This document shows, piece by piece, positions 6,969 to 16,454 of a stretch of DNA of 64,000 bases (position 1 is the stretch's first letter; the number at the start of each line of letters is the position of its first letter). The notes beneath the pieces are model-generated. The model saw nothing but the letters and a program-made list of their open reading frames with translations. It was not told where the DNA came from and did no database searches. The stretch covers positions 124,001-188,000 of the forward strand of contig JBMNQH010000001.1 of assembly GCA_050944035.1 (NCBI GenBank). Direction: 5' to 3'. The stretch is from JBMNQH01 sp050944035. Its GTDB lineage: Bacteria > Bacillota > Clostridia > Oscillospirales > Oscillospiraceae. The position numbers and the translations under genes are program-made.

Positions 6969-8285
6969 ATGATCATCAAAGGCGTTGAAAAAAACGAAAA
7001 CAGTACCGCAACATTCCAGGCTGTAGCAGATGCAGCAGAATTTGACTCCGCTGTCAATACAGTCTATAAGAAGGCAAAGAAGAATATTGCAGTTCCCGGT
7101 TTCAGAAAAGGTAAGGCACCCAGAATGGTGATCGAAGGCCTGTATGGGAAAGACGTATTCCATGATGATGCTATTGAAGAGCTGGCACCGCAGGGATTTA
7201 CGATGGCAATTGAGCAGGAAAGCTTGAATGTCGTTGGTCAGCCCAAGGTCTTGAATTATGAAGTTGCAGATGACAAGTCTGTAACTCTGTTCTATGAAGT
7301 TGGCCTGTATCCGGAAGTAACACTTGGCCGCTACATGGGTCTGTCCGCATGTAAGGGAACACCCAATATTTCTGATGAAGAACTCGATGTTGCACTGCAA
7401 AGAGCACAAAAGGCAAATTCCCGCCTGATCACTGTGGAACGCGCTGCTGCCGATGGTGATACTGTCAATATTAACTTTGAAGGTTTCCTGAACGGGGAAG
7501 CATTTGAGGGCGGCAAGGGTGAAAACTATGATCTCGCACTTGGTTCCAATACCTTTGTTCCCGGTTTTGAATCTCAGCTTATTGGCCTGTCTGCAGGCGA
7601 AGAGAAAGATCTTGACATTACTTTTCCTGCAACCTATCACGAAGATCTCGCAGGTAAGGCTGTTGTGTTCCATGTAAAGGTCAACGAGGTCAAGGAAGTG
7701 GAGCTTCCTGAACTGGACGACGAATTTGCAAAGGACGTTTCCGAATTTGATACATTTGAAGAATACAAGGAAGATCTGAAGGCCAATATGCTCAAGGGTG
7801 AAGAAGAAGCACTGGAAGAGGACTTCCACGAACAGCTTCTCAGCGCTGCAATTGAAAACATGACTGCAACAATTCCTGATGTCATGGTTGAGGACAAGCT
7901 CAATAACATGATGGAAGAGTATGATGCAAATATTCAGCGCAGCCAGGGAATCCGACTGGAAGAGTATCTTGGTATGATGGGTATGAATGCCAACGGCTTC
8001 CGCGAGAGCCTGCGTGAACAGGCGCTTCGCCGCGTACAGTGCGACGTTCTGTTGACTGCGATTGCAGAGAAGGAAAAGTTCCAGGTAACAGAAGAAGAGA
8101 TTGACGCTGCAGTTCAGGAGCTGGCAGACAACTATAAGATCGATGTTGAGACTGTCAAAAAGTTTATTCCGACTGAGTCTATTGTCAAAGATATCACCGC
8201 AAAGAAAGCACTTGACCTGATTTACAATACCGGTGAGGCAGAGGAACCTGAGGAAAAGGCAGAAGAAACAGAATCTGCTGAATAA
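6969..8285 (+). CDS. tig: Trigger factor (ribosome-associated chaperone)
   Basis: Trigger factor, 438 residues, a chaperone that meets nascent chains at the ribosome exit. The N-terminal ribosome-binding domain contains the signature PGFRKGKAPR (about residues 44-53). The peptidyl-prolyl isomerase (FKBP) domain covers about residues 150-240 (GDTVNINFEGFLNGEAFEGG). The C-terminal helical substrate arms follow, ending in an acidic tail. AGGAGG precedes the ATG. It opens the quality-control block tig-clpP-clpX-lon, a conserved arrangement that couples folding and proteolysis. Confidence 0.97.
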   Translation: MIIKGVEKNENSTATFQAVADAAEFDSAVNTVYKKAKKNIAVPGFRKGKAPRMVIEGLYGKDVFHDDAIEELAPQGFTMAIEQESLNVVGQPKVLNYEVADDKSVTLFYEVGLYPEVTLGRYMGLSACKGTPNISDEELDVALQRAQKANSRLITVERAAADGDTVNINFEGFLNGEAFEGGKGENYDLALGSNTFVPGFESQLIGLSAGEEKDLDITFPATYHEDLAGKAVVFHVKVNEVKEVELPELDDEFAKDVSEFDTFEEYKEDLKANMLKGEEEALEEDFHEQLLSAAIENMTATIPDVMVEDKLNNMMEEYDANIQRSQGIRLEEYLGMMGMNANGFRESLREQALRRVQCDVLLTAIAEKEKFQVTEEEIDAAVQELADNYKIDVETVKKFIPTESIVKDITAKKALDLIYNTGEAEEPEEKAEETESAE

Positions 8286-8347
8286 GCAACCGGGCAACTG
8301 GATAAGCTCTCTTGGATGACTTCAATATGAAAAGGAGAGATTATAAA

Positions 8348-8929
8348 ATGAGTATGATACCGTATGTAGTAGAGCAAACCTCCTGCGGAGAGCGTTCTTA
8401 CGACATTTTTTCCCGACTTCTCAATGACCGCATTATCATGCTGTCTGAAGAGGTCAATGACACAACGGCAAGTTTGGTTGTCGCTCAGCTTCTCTATCTG
8501 GAAGCACAGGATCCGGATAAGGATATTCAGTTCTATATCAACAGTCCTGGCGGTTCTGTCACGGCTGGTATGGCAATCTATGACACCATGCAATATATCA
8601 AGGCCGATGTATCCACTATCTGTGTTGGTATGGCGGCTTCCATGGGCGCATTTCTCCTGTCTGCTGGGGCAAAGGGGAAGCGTCTTGCCCTGCCGAATGC
8701 TGAGATTATGATTCATCAGCCTTCCGGTGGCAGCCAGGGTCAGGCTACCGATATTCAAATTCAGGCAGAACGACTCTTGAAAATCAAGCAGAAATTGAAC
8801 CAGATTCTTGCTGAGAATACCGGCAAACCCCTGGACATTATCGAACACGACTGTGAACGTGACTTTTTCATGGACGCCCAGGAGGCAAAGACGTATGGCC
8901 TCATTGACGAGGTTATTTGCCATCGATAG
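8348..8929 (+). CDS. clpP: ATP-dependent Clp protease proteolytic subunit
   Basis: ClpP, 193 residues, the barrel-forming serine protease that works with ClpX. The catalytic triad is canonical: Ser98 in GMAASMGAF, His123 in MIHQPSGG and Asp172 in ERDFFM. ATG 8348 is selected because AAAGGAGAG lies 8 bases upstream and because MSMIPYVVEQT is the usual N-terminus. It follows tig by 62 bases without an obvious terminator and precedes clpX. Confidence 0.97.
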   Translation: MSMIPYVVEQTSCGERSYDIFSRLLNDRIIMLSEEVNDTTASLVVAQLLYLEAQDPDKDIQFYINSPGGSVTAGMAIYDTMQYIKADVSTICVGMAASMGAFLLSAGAKGKRLALPNAEIMIHQPSGGSQGQATDIQIQAERLLKIKQKLNQILAENTGKPLDIIEHDCERDFFMDAQEAKTYGLIDEVICHR

Positions 8930-8984
8930 AATATCGTATCGGTGCACTGCACCGAAAACTTAGAGTAACTGAGGTATATCCCGT

Positions 8985-10283
8985 ATGGCCAAAGACAATG
9001 AGCGAGACAATGTGATTCGATGCAGTTTCTGTGGAAAGCCACAGGATCAAGTCGGCAGATTGATCGCCGGAACCGGCTCCTATATCTGTGATGAGTGCGT
9101 CCGTGTATGCATGAGTATCATAGATGAAGGATTTTTCTCCGAACTGGAGGAAGCCGAAGAAACTTATCATTCCAACGGTGGCATGGCGTTGGATCCTGAA
9201 CACATGCCAAAGCCGGCTGACATTAAAAAAGTTCTCGATGAGTATGTGATTGGACAGGATCGTGCGAAAATTGCACTTTCTGTTGCGGTATATAATCACT
9301 ATAAGCGGATTTTGAACGCACAGAACAATGATGTCGAGTTACAGAAAAGCAACATTCTGATGATCGGCCCGACCGGCAGCGGAAAAACGTTAATTGCGCA
9401 GACGCTTGCCAAGGTCTTGGATGTTCCGTTTGCTATCGCCGACGCGACAACATTGACGGAAGCCGGCTATGTCGGTGAAGATGTGGAAAACATTCTGCTT
9501 CGTCTGTTGCAAGCCGCTGATTTTGATGTGGAACGTGCAGAGCATGGTATTATCTATATTGATGAGTTGGATAAGATTTCCCGTAAGAGTGAAAATACTT
9601 CGATTACCCGTGATGTATCGGGCGAAGGTGTCCAGCAGGCGCTTCTGAAAATCCTCGAAGGTACGGTCTCTGCGGTACCGCCACAGGGCGGGCGCAAACA
9701 TCCCCATCAGGAATTTATCCATGTTGATACGACCAATATCCTGTTTATTTGCGGCGGTGCATTTGATGGCATTGAAAAGATTATCGAGCACCGTATGGAT
9801 AAAAAGAGCATCGGATTTGGTGGGGATGTTCGCTCTGCAAAGGAAAAGAGTGATGGCAACCTGTTGAAGGAAGTCCGGCACCATGACTTGCTCAAGTTTG
9901 GTATCATTCCGGAACTGATTGGTCGATTGCCGATTCTGACTCCGTTGAATCCTCTTGGAAGAGATGATCTTGTCCGTATCCTGACAGAGCCCAAAAATGC
10001 AATGACGCGCCAATATCAGGCATTGTTGCAATTTGATGATGTCAACCTCATTTTTGAGGAAAAGGCTCTGGGTGCAATTGCGGATAAGGCAATTGCGATG
10101 GGGATCGGTGCACGAGGACTGCGCAGTGTCATGGAGAGTGTCATGACAGACATCATGTTCACGGTACCATCTGATCCATCGATTTGTGAAGTTGTCGTTA
10201 CAGAAGATTGTATTCAAAACGGCACAAGCCCCGTCGTTCGCCACACCGGCGAGGAGACCACGGGCGAATTAAGTACACACTAA
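8985..10283 (+). CDS. clpX: ATP-dependent Clp protease ATP-binding subunit ClpX
   Basis: ClpX, 432 residues, the unfoldase that feeds ClpP. The N-terminal zinc-binding domain has Cys13, Cys16, Cys35 and Cys38. The AAA+ domain has Walker A GPTGSGKT at about 128-135 and Walker B IIYIDELDK. The ClpP-docking IGF-type loop occurs as KSIGFGG. It lies 55 bases after clpP and ends with a clear terminator. Confidence 0.97.
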   Translation: MAKDNERDNVIRCSFCGKPQDQVGRLIAGTGSYICDECVRVCMSIIDEGFFSELEEAEETYHSNGGMALDPEHMPKPADIKKVLDEYVIGQDRAKIALSVAVYNHYKRILNAQNNDVELQKSNILMIGPTGSGKTLIAQTLAKVLDVPFAIADATTLTEAGYVGEDVENILLRLLQAADFDVERAEHGIIYIDELDKISRKSENTSITRDVSGEGVQQALLKILEGTVSAVPPQGGRKHPHQEFIHVDTTNILFICGGAFDGIEKIIEHRMDKKSIGFGGDVRSAKEKSDGNLLKEVRHHDLLKFGIIPELIGRLPILTPLNPLGRDDLVRILTEPKNAMTRQYQALLQFDDVNLIFEEKALGAIADKAIAMGIGARGLRSVMESVMTDIMFTVPSDPSICEVVVTEDCIQNGTSPVVRHTGEETTGELSTH

Positions 10284-10290
10284 ATCTGTC

Positions 10291-10329
10291 AAGCCGCACG
10301 TGATTTTATGGTATCCGTGCGGCTTGTTT
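10291..10329 (+). terminator. Terminator after clpX
   Basis: AAGCCGCACG pairs perfectly with CGTGCGGCTT (loop of 15 bases), followed by GTTT. Confidence 0.8.
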
Positions 10330-10390
10330 CCTAATAAAAATCCCGGCAGTGTGCCGGTGCCAATCCAAAGCAAGGGAGGAAAACAAGGCT

Positions 10391-12820
10391 ATGGAAATTA
10401 ACAAAAAGTGTTCCGCCCATATTGATGTGATTCCGATGCTTCCACTGCGTGGAATATCGGTTTTTCCCGGTATGTTGATGAGTTTTGACGTTGAGCGTCC
10501 AGTCTCCATTTCCGCATTAAACGCGGCCATCAATGGGGATCAGGATATTATGCTTGTCGCACAGCGGAAGATTGAAACAGATCTGCCCAAAGAGGAAGAT
10601 TTGTTTCAGATTGGTGTGGTCAGCCATATCAAACAGCTTCTCCGTATTCCCGGTGGGAAAACCATCCGCGTGATGGTAGAAGGGCTTGCAAGAGCGAGAA
10701 TTACAAATGTTTTGAACACAGAGCCACATTTTGTGGTCGGTGTGGATACCATTCCGGATACAGAGGTAGTCAATCCCACAGCCAAGCAAGAAGCAATGTT
10801 GCGGCGTTGCTGTGAATTGTTTGAGGAGTATGTTCAGCTGTCGGCCGCAACCCAGGATGTGCTGATCAACGTGATCGCCAGCGATGATTACACCTATGTG
10901 GCAGACTATATTGCGCAAAGTGTCAATCTGAAGCATACACAAAAACAGAAGCTGCTGGAAGAAATCCGTCCGGTTCGGCGGCTTTCGTTGCTTAACACGT
11001 ATTTAACCCGTGAAAACAACATTCTGTCTCTGGAACAAAGCATTCAAGAGGAGACGCAGGAGGTTGTTAACCAGAGCCAGAAAGAATATTACCTTCGCGA
11101 ACAGCTCAAGGTGATCCAGAATGAATTGGGCGAAGGGGAAGATAACATTGCTGAACTCGATGGCTATCGGCAGAGAATTCGAGCAGTCGGTTTTGAGAAA
11201 GAAATCGAAGAAAGGCTGCTGAAAGAGGTTGCGAAATTAGCAAAACAACCGTTTGGATCCTCCGAAGGTGCCGTCATCCGTGGCTATCTGGATACCTGCC
11301 TAGAACTGCCCTGGAAAACCTTTACAAAGGAACAGATTGATATTGCCAAGGCCCGTAAAGTTCTCGATACAGATCATTTTGGCATGGAGAAGGTCAAAGA
11401 GCGTATTATCGAGTATCTGGCAGTTCGGCAGATTGCACCGGATATCAAAGGAGGAATTCTCTGCTTTGTCGGGCCTCCGGGGACTGGTAAGACCAGTATT
11501 GCCATCAGCATTGCCAAAGCAATGAACCGAAAGCTTGCCCGCATTGCGCTGGGCGGTGTGCATGATGAGGCGGATGTCCGCGGTCACAGAAAGACCTATG
11601 TCGGCGCAATGCCGGGTAGAATCATCAATGGTATCCGTCAGGCAGGCAGCAGTAATCCGCTGCTGTTGTTGGATGAGATTGATAAGTTGGGCAGCGACTA
11701 CCGTGGAGATCCCTCCGCAGCGTTGCTGGAAGCGCTGGACTTTGAACAGAACAGTGTATTCCGTGACCATTACCTTGAAATCCCATATGATCTGTCGAAT
11801 GTATTTTTTATCACAACGGCCAATACAACTGCAACCATTCCACCGGCATTGCTCGACCGTATGGAGATCATCGAGCTGTCCAGTTATACCGATGAAGAGA
11901 AATTGCAGATTGCAAAGAATCATCTGCTTCCGAAGCAGCGCAAAGCGCATGGTTTGAACGGGACACAATTGAAAATTAGCGATGATGCATTGCGAGATGT
12001 GATCTCACTCTACACCAGAGAGTCTGGTGTACGTACACTGGAACGTGAGCTGGCGGCAATCTGCCGGAAAACCGCAAAGTATATTGCCACTGGGGAGAAA
12101 AAATCTCTCAATGTCAAGTGTGAGACGCTGGAATCCCTGCTTGGTGCCCCGAAATTTAAACCGGAGCAGCTGGCAGAGACCAGTGAAGTCGGGTTGGTTC
12201 GGGGGCTGGCATGGACCTCCGTCGGCGGCGAGATGCTGGAGGTTGAAGTCGGTGTGATGGACGGCAGCGGGAAGTTGGAGCTGACTGGTAACCTCGGCGA
12301 TGTGATGAAAGAGTCTGCAAAGGCTGCCATGACCTATATCCGCAGCCGCGCAGCCAATTTTGGCATTGATCCCGATTTCTATAAGACCAAGGATATTCAC
12401 ATTCATTTTCCGGAAGGCGCCATTCCAAAGGACGGCCCTTCTGCGGGCATTACGATTACCGTTGGCATTATTTCCGCATTGACTGGAATTCCGGTGCGTC
12501 GGGATGTTGCTATGACTGGCGAAGTAACCCTTCGCGGTCGGATTTTGGCAATCGGTGGTCTGAAGGAAAAAACGATGGCAGCCCTGCGAAACGGTGTCCA
12601 CCATGTCATTATCCCGGCCGACAACGAAAAAGACTTGGAGGAAATTGATCAGACTGTACGTTCGGCCCTGCAGTTTACAGCGACCAATCACGTGGACAAG
12701 ATTCTGGATGTTGCATTGGTACGCAGTCCGATGGTTGTTCCATGTACAGAATTGAACTCTGATCTTCCGGATGTGCTTCCGGACAGCGGAAGCCATGTTT
12801 CCGCAGAAATTCGTCAGTGA
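10391..12820 (+). CDS. lon: Endopeptidase La (Lon protease)
   Basis: Lon, 809 residues, a single-chain AAA+ serine protease for misfolded and regulatory proteins. In order there are the N-terminal substrate-binding domain (VIPMLPLRG at about residues 13-21), Walker A GPPGTGKTS, and the C-terminal protease domain. The serine of the Ser-Lys dyad is in KDGPSAGIT and the lysine in GGLKEKTMAA. ATG 10391 is chosen because GGGAGGA lies 10 bases upstream; an upstream GTG at 10349 has no such signal. It follows the clpX terminator, so it may have its own promoter, and ysxC follows closely. Confidence 0.96.
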   Translation: MEINKKCSAHIDVIPMLPLRGISVFPGMLMSFDVERPVSISALNAAINGDQDIMLVAQRKIETDLPKEEDLFQIGVVSHIKQLLRIPGGKTIRVMVEGLARARITNVLNTEPHFVVGVDTIPDTEVVNPTAKQEAMLRRCCELFEEYVQLSAATQDVLINVIASDDYTYVADYIAQSVNLKHTQKQKLLEEIRPVRRLSLLNTYLTRENNILSLEQSIQEETQEVVNQSQKEYYLREQLKVIQNELGEGEDNIAELDGYRQRIRAVGFEKEIEERLLKEVAKLAKQPFGSSEGAVIRGYLDTCLELPWKTFTKEQIDIAKARKVLDTDHFGMEKVKERIIEYLAVRQIAPDIKGGILCFVGPPGTGKTSIAISIAKAMNRKLARIALGGVHDEADVRGHRKTYVGAMPGRIINGIRQAGSSNPLLLLDEIDKLGSDYRGDPSAALLEALDFEQNSVFRDHYLEIPYDLSNVFFITTANTTATIPPALLDRMEIIELSSYTDEEKLQIAKNHLLPKQRKAHGLNGTQLKISDDALRDVISLYTRESGVRTLERELAAICRKTAKYIATGEKKSLNVKCETLESLLGAPKFKPEQLAETSEVGLVRGLAWTSVGGEMLEVEVGVMDGSGKLELTGNLGDVMKESAKAAMTYIRSRAANFGIDPDFYKTKDIHIHFPEGAIPKDGPSAGITITVGIISALTGIPVRRDVAMTGEVTLRGRILAIGGLKEKTMAALRNGVHHVIIPADNEKDLEEIDQTVRSALQFTATNHVDKILDVALVRSPMVVPCTELNSDLPDVLPDSGSHVSAEIRQ

Positions 12821-12835
12821 GACAAAGGAGAAATC

Positions 12836-13426
12836 ATGGCTGTTAATTTGCACAATACGGAGTTTATCAAGTCGGCTGTTAAGCCAGCCGACTTTATCCG
12901 TGATGGACTTCCGGGTATCGTGTTTTCCGGAAAATCCAATGTTGGAAAATCCTCTGTCATCAATCGCCTGTTAAACCGCAAGAACTTTGCAAGAGTGGGT
13001 GCGTCACCTGGAAAGACCGTCCATATCAATTATTTTCAGGTGGATGAAAAAGGATATTTTATTGATCTGCCCGGTTACGGCTATGCAAAAGTTGGAAAGG
13101 CAGAACGTGACCGTTGGGGAAAGCTGATGGAACAGTTTTTCGATGAAGCGGATCTGATTTCTCTGGGGGTTATGATCGTCGATTCCAGACACAAACCGAC
13201 CGGGGATGACGTCACGATGGCACAATGGTTTCAGGCCACTGCCTGCCCCATGGTGGTGGTTGCCAATAAATGCGATAAACTGAAAAAAAGTGAAATTGAG
13301 CCGAATCTGGTCAGAATTCGGGAAACACTGGCATTATCCGAAGAAGTGCCCATTATTCTGTTTTCTGCAGAGAAGGGAGACGGCAAAGAGGCACTGCTGT
13401 CGGAAATTTTCCGCTTTCTCCAATAG
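12836..13426 (+). CDS. ysxC: Ribosome biogenesis GTPase YsxC/EngB
   Basis: EngB-type GTPase, 196 residues, required for 50S assembly. The P-loop SGKSNVGKSS is at about residues 31-40, DLPGYGYAK carries G3, and VVANKCDKL carries G4. It lies 15 bases after lon; lon-ysxC linkage is widespread in Firmicutes. Confidence 0.95.
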   Translation: MAVNLHNTEFIKSAVKPADFIRDGLPGIVFSGKSNVGKSSVINRLLNRKNFARVGASPGKTVHINYFQVDEKGYFIDLPGYGYAKVGKAERDRWGKLMEQFFDEADLISLGVMIVDSRHKPTGDDVTMAQWFQATACPMVVVANKCDKLKKSEIEPNLVRIRETLALSEEVPIILFSAEKGDGKEALLSEIFRFLQ

Positions 13427-13453
13427 GTAGCCGTTTGGAAGGGAGGTCATCCC

Positions 13454-14143
13454 ATCGATACTCTGAAAACCATTTGGAACGGTCTGGATTGGTCCGTTCT
13501 GACAAACCTGGTACTCGGCGTGATCCCAGCGCTGATCTGTATTACCTTGCATGAATTGAGTCATGGATATATTGCCTATTGTCTCGGCGATCCTACGGCC
13601 AAAGAGCGTGGCAGGTTGACGCTCAATCCGCTCAGACACATTGACCTCTGGGGTCTCATTACCATGATTGTATTCCATTTCGGTTGGGCAAAACCGGTGC
13701 CTGTGAATATGTATCGTTTTCGAAACCCAAAACGAGGCATGGCGATCACAGCGCTAGCCGGACCGTTGGCCAATGTTGTCATCTGTGTTGTATTTTTGTT
13801 GCTGTATGGGCTTTTCTATATTCCGCTGAGTACATCGAGCTCCATAGCGCTGGGCGTATTGAACATGTTGCAGACCACAGCATACCTCAGTTTGGCGTTG
13901 GCCATTTTTAATCTGATTCCCATCCCTCCCCTCGATGGGTCCAAACTGCTGTTCTCCTTTTTGCCGGACAGAGCATATCAAAGCCTGATGCGCTATGAGC
14001 GCTATGGTACGTTACTCTTATTTTTCCTGATTGTGGCAGGAAGTTTGTCTGATACAATCAATTCTGTGGTATACTATTGCTATGACAGACTCTTTTTTCT
14101 AGCGGAATTCGCATTCCGCTTCGGACAGCAACTGTTTCTCTGA
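13454..14143 (+). CDS. Site-2 protease family (M50) membrane metalloprotease, apparent ATC start
   Basis: A multi-pass M50 zinc protease of the small SREBP-like group, about 229 residues. The zinc motif HELSHG lies within the first membrane helix, and the second motif NLIPIPPLDGSK near the third. No in-frame ATG, GTG or TTG occurs between base 13442 and the GTG at 13520. Starting at that GTG would remove most of the first helix and leaves no ribosome binding site. GGGAGG at 13441-13446 stands 7 bases before an ATC codon at 13454, after which the protein reads IDTLKTIWNGLDW like family N-termini. Non-canonical initiation or a base error are both possible. The substrate is unknown. Confidence 0.8.
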   Translation: MDTLKTIWNGLDWSVLTNLVLGVIPALICITLHELSHGYIAYCLGDPTAKERGRLTLNPLRHIDLWGLITMIVFHFGWAKPVPVNMYRFRNPKRGMAITALAGPLANVVICVVFLLLYGLFYIPLSTSSSIALGVLNMLQTTAYLSLALAIFNLIPIPPLDGSKLLFSFLPDRAYQSLMRYERYGTLLLFFLIVAGSLSDTINSVVYYCYDRLFFLAEFAFRFGQQLFL

Positions 14144-14167
14144 TATGGGTGGCTCTGATCTAAAAAG

Positions 14168-14824
14168 GTGGTGATTGGCCTGGTTGTGCTTGGTATCCTG
14201 CTGCTCTTCCTGGTTTTACTGGCCATTTTACCAGTTGGTATGGATGGAAGATACCAGGAGGGCAACGCGTCGGTGTTTTTGAAGCTGGGGCCATTGCGTG
14301 TGCAATTGATCCCATGGAAGCAAAAAAAGAAACGCAAAACACAAGAAAAAAAAGTAAAAAAGAAAAAAACAAAGAGCGATGCCCAGCAGGCGGGGACGAA
14401 GAGCGGAAAGAAAGACTATTTTTCTCTGGTCAAAATCATTTTTCGTACGCTACGGCGGTTTCAGCGAAAGTTGAGTGTCGATTTTCTTATGTTGCATTAT
14501 ACCGCTGCTTCTGACGATCCCTATGATACGGTGCTTCAATACGGTCGAATGTCTGCGGCAGTGGGCAGTTTGTTGCCTCTTTCCAAGCAGGTTTTTCATA
14601 TCAAAAAGCAGGACGTCGTTTTGGATCTGACCTTTGAGGTCACAAAGCCCATCATCAATGCACGTGTAGAGATGACCCTGCGCGTTTGGGAAATTCTCTA
14701 TATTTCGTTGCAAATGTTGTTAGATTTGTTGAAGTGGAAGAGAAAACAAAGTACAGCGGCTACACAATCTCCTGCGGCTTCAGAACAGCCGACAGCACAG
14801 GCGCAGGTTGCCGTAACAGAATAG
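14168..14824 (+). CDS. DUF2953 domain protein (YtfI-like)
   Basis: A 218-residue protein with one N-terminal membrane helix (about residues 1-22), then a short beta-rich piece. A strongly basic linker follows (runs of Lys around residues 48-75), and then the DUF2953 domain ending in another hydrophobic stretch. It immediately precedes gerW, the same order as ytfI-ytfJ in Bacillus, where the pair is linked to sporulation. The molecular function is unknown. The start is uncertain: GTG codons at 14168 and 14171 are both possible, and a clear ribosome binding site is lacking. Confidence 0.8.
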   Translation: MVIGLVVLGILLLFLVLLAILPVGMDGRYQEGNASVFLKLGPLRVQLIPWKQKKKRKTQEKKVKKKKTKSDAQQAGTKSGKKDYFSLVKIIFRTLRRFQRKLSVDFLMLHYTAASDDPYDTVLQYGRMSAAVGSLLPLSKQVFHIKKQDVVLDLTFEVTKPIINARVEMTLRVWEILYISLQMLLDLLKWKRKQSTAATQSPAASEQPTAQAQVAVTE

Positions 14825-14839
14825 AAAGGACGGACAGAT

Positions 14840-15220
14840 ATGGACAAACATCCGATTGGAGATGTCATGGAAACTACCATGACCAAATTGAAAGAGATGG
14901 TCGATGCCAACACAGTGGTTGGAACCCCGATTAACACGCCCGATGGCGTCACTCTTATTCCAGTTTCCCGTGTGAGTGTGGGGTTTGCATCCGGCGGTTC
15001 CGATTTACCAGTGAAAGAAAAAACCGGGTTTGGCGCAGGAAACGGCGCGGGAATCAAAGTGGATCCGATTGGGTTTCTAGTTGTGAAGGAGAGCAATGTT
15101 CGCCTGATCAGCATTGCGCCACCCGCGAATACGGCGGTTGACCGCGCAATTGAATTGTTGCCTGAGCTGTTTGAAAAAGTGGATAACTTTCTTGAAAAGC
15201 GAAAAGAAGAAAAAGAATAA
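14840..15220 (+). CDS. gerW: GerW family sporulation protein (YtfJ)
   Basis: A 126-residue member of the GerW/YtfJ family, implicated in spore germination in Bacillus. The signature is clear: MDKHPIGDVMETTMTKLKEM, then GTPINTPDGVTLIPVSRVS, then a Gly-rich segment with GFGAGNGAG. It ends in a charged helix. It lies 15 bases after the DUF2953 gene and before a D,D-carboxypeptidase, a spore-cortex-related neighbourhood. Supports a spore-forming host. Confidence 0.93.
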   Translation: MDKHPIGDVMETTMTKLKEMVDANTVVGTPINTPDGVTLIPVSRVSVGFASGGSDLPVKEKTGFGAGNGAGIKVDPIGFLVVKESNVRLISIAPPANTAVDRAIELLPELFEKVDNFLEKRKEEKE

Positions 15221-15261
15221 TTGCGTCGATACGGACACATAGAACCGTAGTTTGCCGCACA

Positions 15262-15303
15262 AAATAAGCACTGCCCAATGATTTGAAAGGGTGGTGCTTA
15301 TTT
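15262..15303 (+). promoter_or_regulatory. Hairpin covering the ribosome binding site of the carboxypeptidase gene
   Basis: AAATAAGCAC (15262-15271) pairs perfectly with GTGCTTATTT (15294-15303), the latter ending directly at the ATG. The ribosome binding site AAAGGGTGG lies inside the structure, and CCC/GGG can extend the stem. It could repress translation or act as an attenuator. Confidence 0.5.
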
Positions 15304-16419
15304 ATGAGAAATAGAATCCGGCAATTGGGACTTGCGTTGTTTGCTGTGATGATTTTAATGCAGAGTGCAATGGCGCTAGAGTCTGCGCCCTCAACTTCAG
15401 CAGGCGCTGTCATGCTGATGGAGGCAGACAGCGGTACCGTACTGTATGAGGCCAATGCGGATGCGCAGATGCTGATTGCAAGCACAACAAAAATTATGAC
15501 TGCACTTGTGGTACTGGAACAATGCAGCCCGGATGAGATGGTGACAGTTTCCGCATCCAATACCGCAGTAGAGGGATCTTCCATGTACTTGCAGCCTGGA
15601 AAGGCCTATACCGTGGAGGAATTGCTGTATGGTCTGCTGTTGGTTTCCGGCAATGATGCGGCCCTTGCGCTTGCGGAACATACTGCGGGCAGTGTAGAGG
15701 CGTTTGCTGCATTGATGAACGAAAAAGCAGCCAAGATCGGCTGTAAGAATACAGCATTTGTAAATCCGCATGGCCTCAACGCGGATGGACACTATTCCTC
15801 TGCACGGGATCTGGCCATGATTATGGCAGAGGCTATGAAAAATGAAGAGTTCCGTATGATTACTGGCACGAAAAATTACACACTGGGCACACAAACCTAT
15901 ATCAATCACAATCGACTGTTGTGGAGCTGTGACGGTGTGATCGGCGGAAAAACCGGCTATACCATTGCGGCGGGCCGGACTTTGGTTTCCTGTGCGGAAC
16001 GCGATGGTATGCAGTTGATTTGTGTCACGCTTGGAGATCCTGATGACTGGAAGGATCATACTGCGCTGTATGACTGGGGATTTTCGAACTATCAGCATCT
16101 GCAATTTTCTGCAAACGAAACTTATGCGCAATTGCCGGTTATCTCCGGGACAAGCAGTGAAGTTGCAGTGACACTTGCTGAAGATTGTGGCCTGGTATTG
16201 CCAGCGAGCGCAGAATACAGTATGATTTTAGAGCTGCCGGCTTTTGTATTTGCCGGTCTGCATCGCGGACAGTATGCAGGCTGGTTGGTTGTGACCAGCG
16301 CAGGAGAAGAAATTGGCCGCGCGAAATTGATTTATGCCGAGGATGCGGCAATTGATGAAAATGTTGCCTTAACAGGTTGGGAGCGCACAGGGCGTCTCTG
16401 GCGCCTGGCTGCGCGCTAA
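15304..16419 (+). CDS. D-alanyl-D-alanine carboxypeptidase (DacF/DacB type)
   Basis: A 371-residue S11 peptidase that trims the pentapeptide of peptidoglycan outside the membrane. An N-terminal signal peptide (about residues 1-25, ending SAMA) is followed by the active-site motifs STTK (60-63), SGN (115-117) and KTG in GGKTGYT. A C-terminal beta domain (PBP5-C type) follows. The position after gerW suggests the sporulation enzyme DacF, but the sequence alone does not separate it from a vegetative enzyme. ATG 15304 is used, which makes the upstream hairpin abut the start codon. Confidence 0.92.
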   Translation: MRNRIRQLGLALFAVMILMQSAMALESAPSTSAGAVMLMEADSGTVLYEANADAQMLIASTTKIMTALVVLEQCSPDEMVTVSASNTAVEGSSMYLQPGKAYTVEELLYGLLLVSGNDAALALAEHTAGSVEAFAALMNEKAAKIGCKNTAFVNPHGLNADGHYSSARDLAMIMAEAMKNEEFRMITGTKNYTLGTQTYINHNRLLWSCDGVIGGKTGYTIAAGRTLVSCAERDGMQLICVTLGDPDDWKDHTALYDWGFSNYQHLQFSANETYAQLPVISGTSSEVAVTLAEDCGLVLPASAEYSMILELPAFVFAGLHRGQYAGWLVVTSAGEEIGRAKLIYAEDAAIDENVALTGWERTGRLWRLAAR

Positions 16420-16454
16420 AATCAATAAAAGAAAAAGAGAAAGGGGGAAGGCCA

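Noticed and set aside
6906..8297. A 463-codon open frame on the minus strand across trigger factor
   Set aside because: It is rich in Cys, Phe and Leu with no family match and lies fully opposite a certain gene, so it is a composition shadow.
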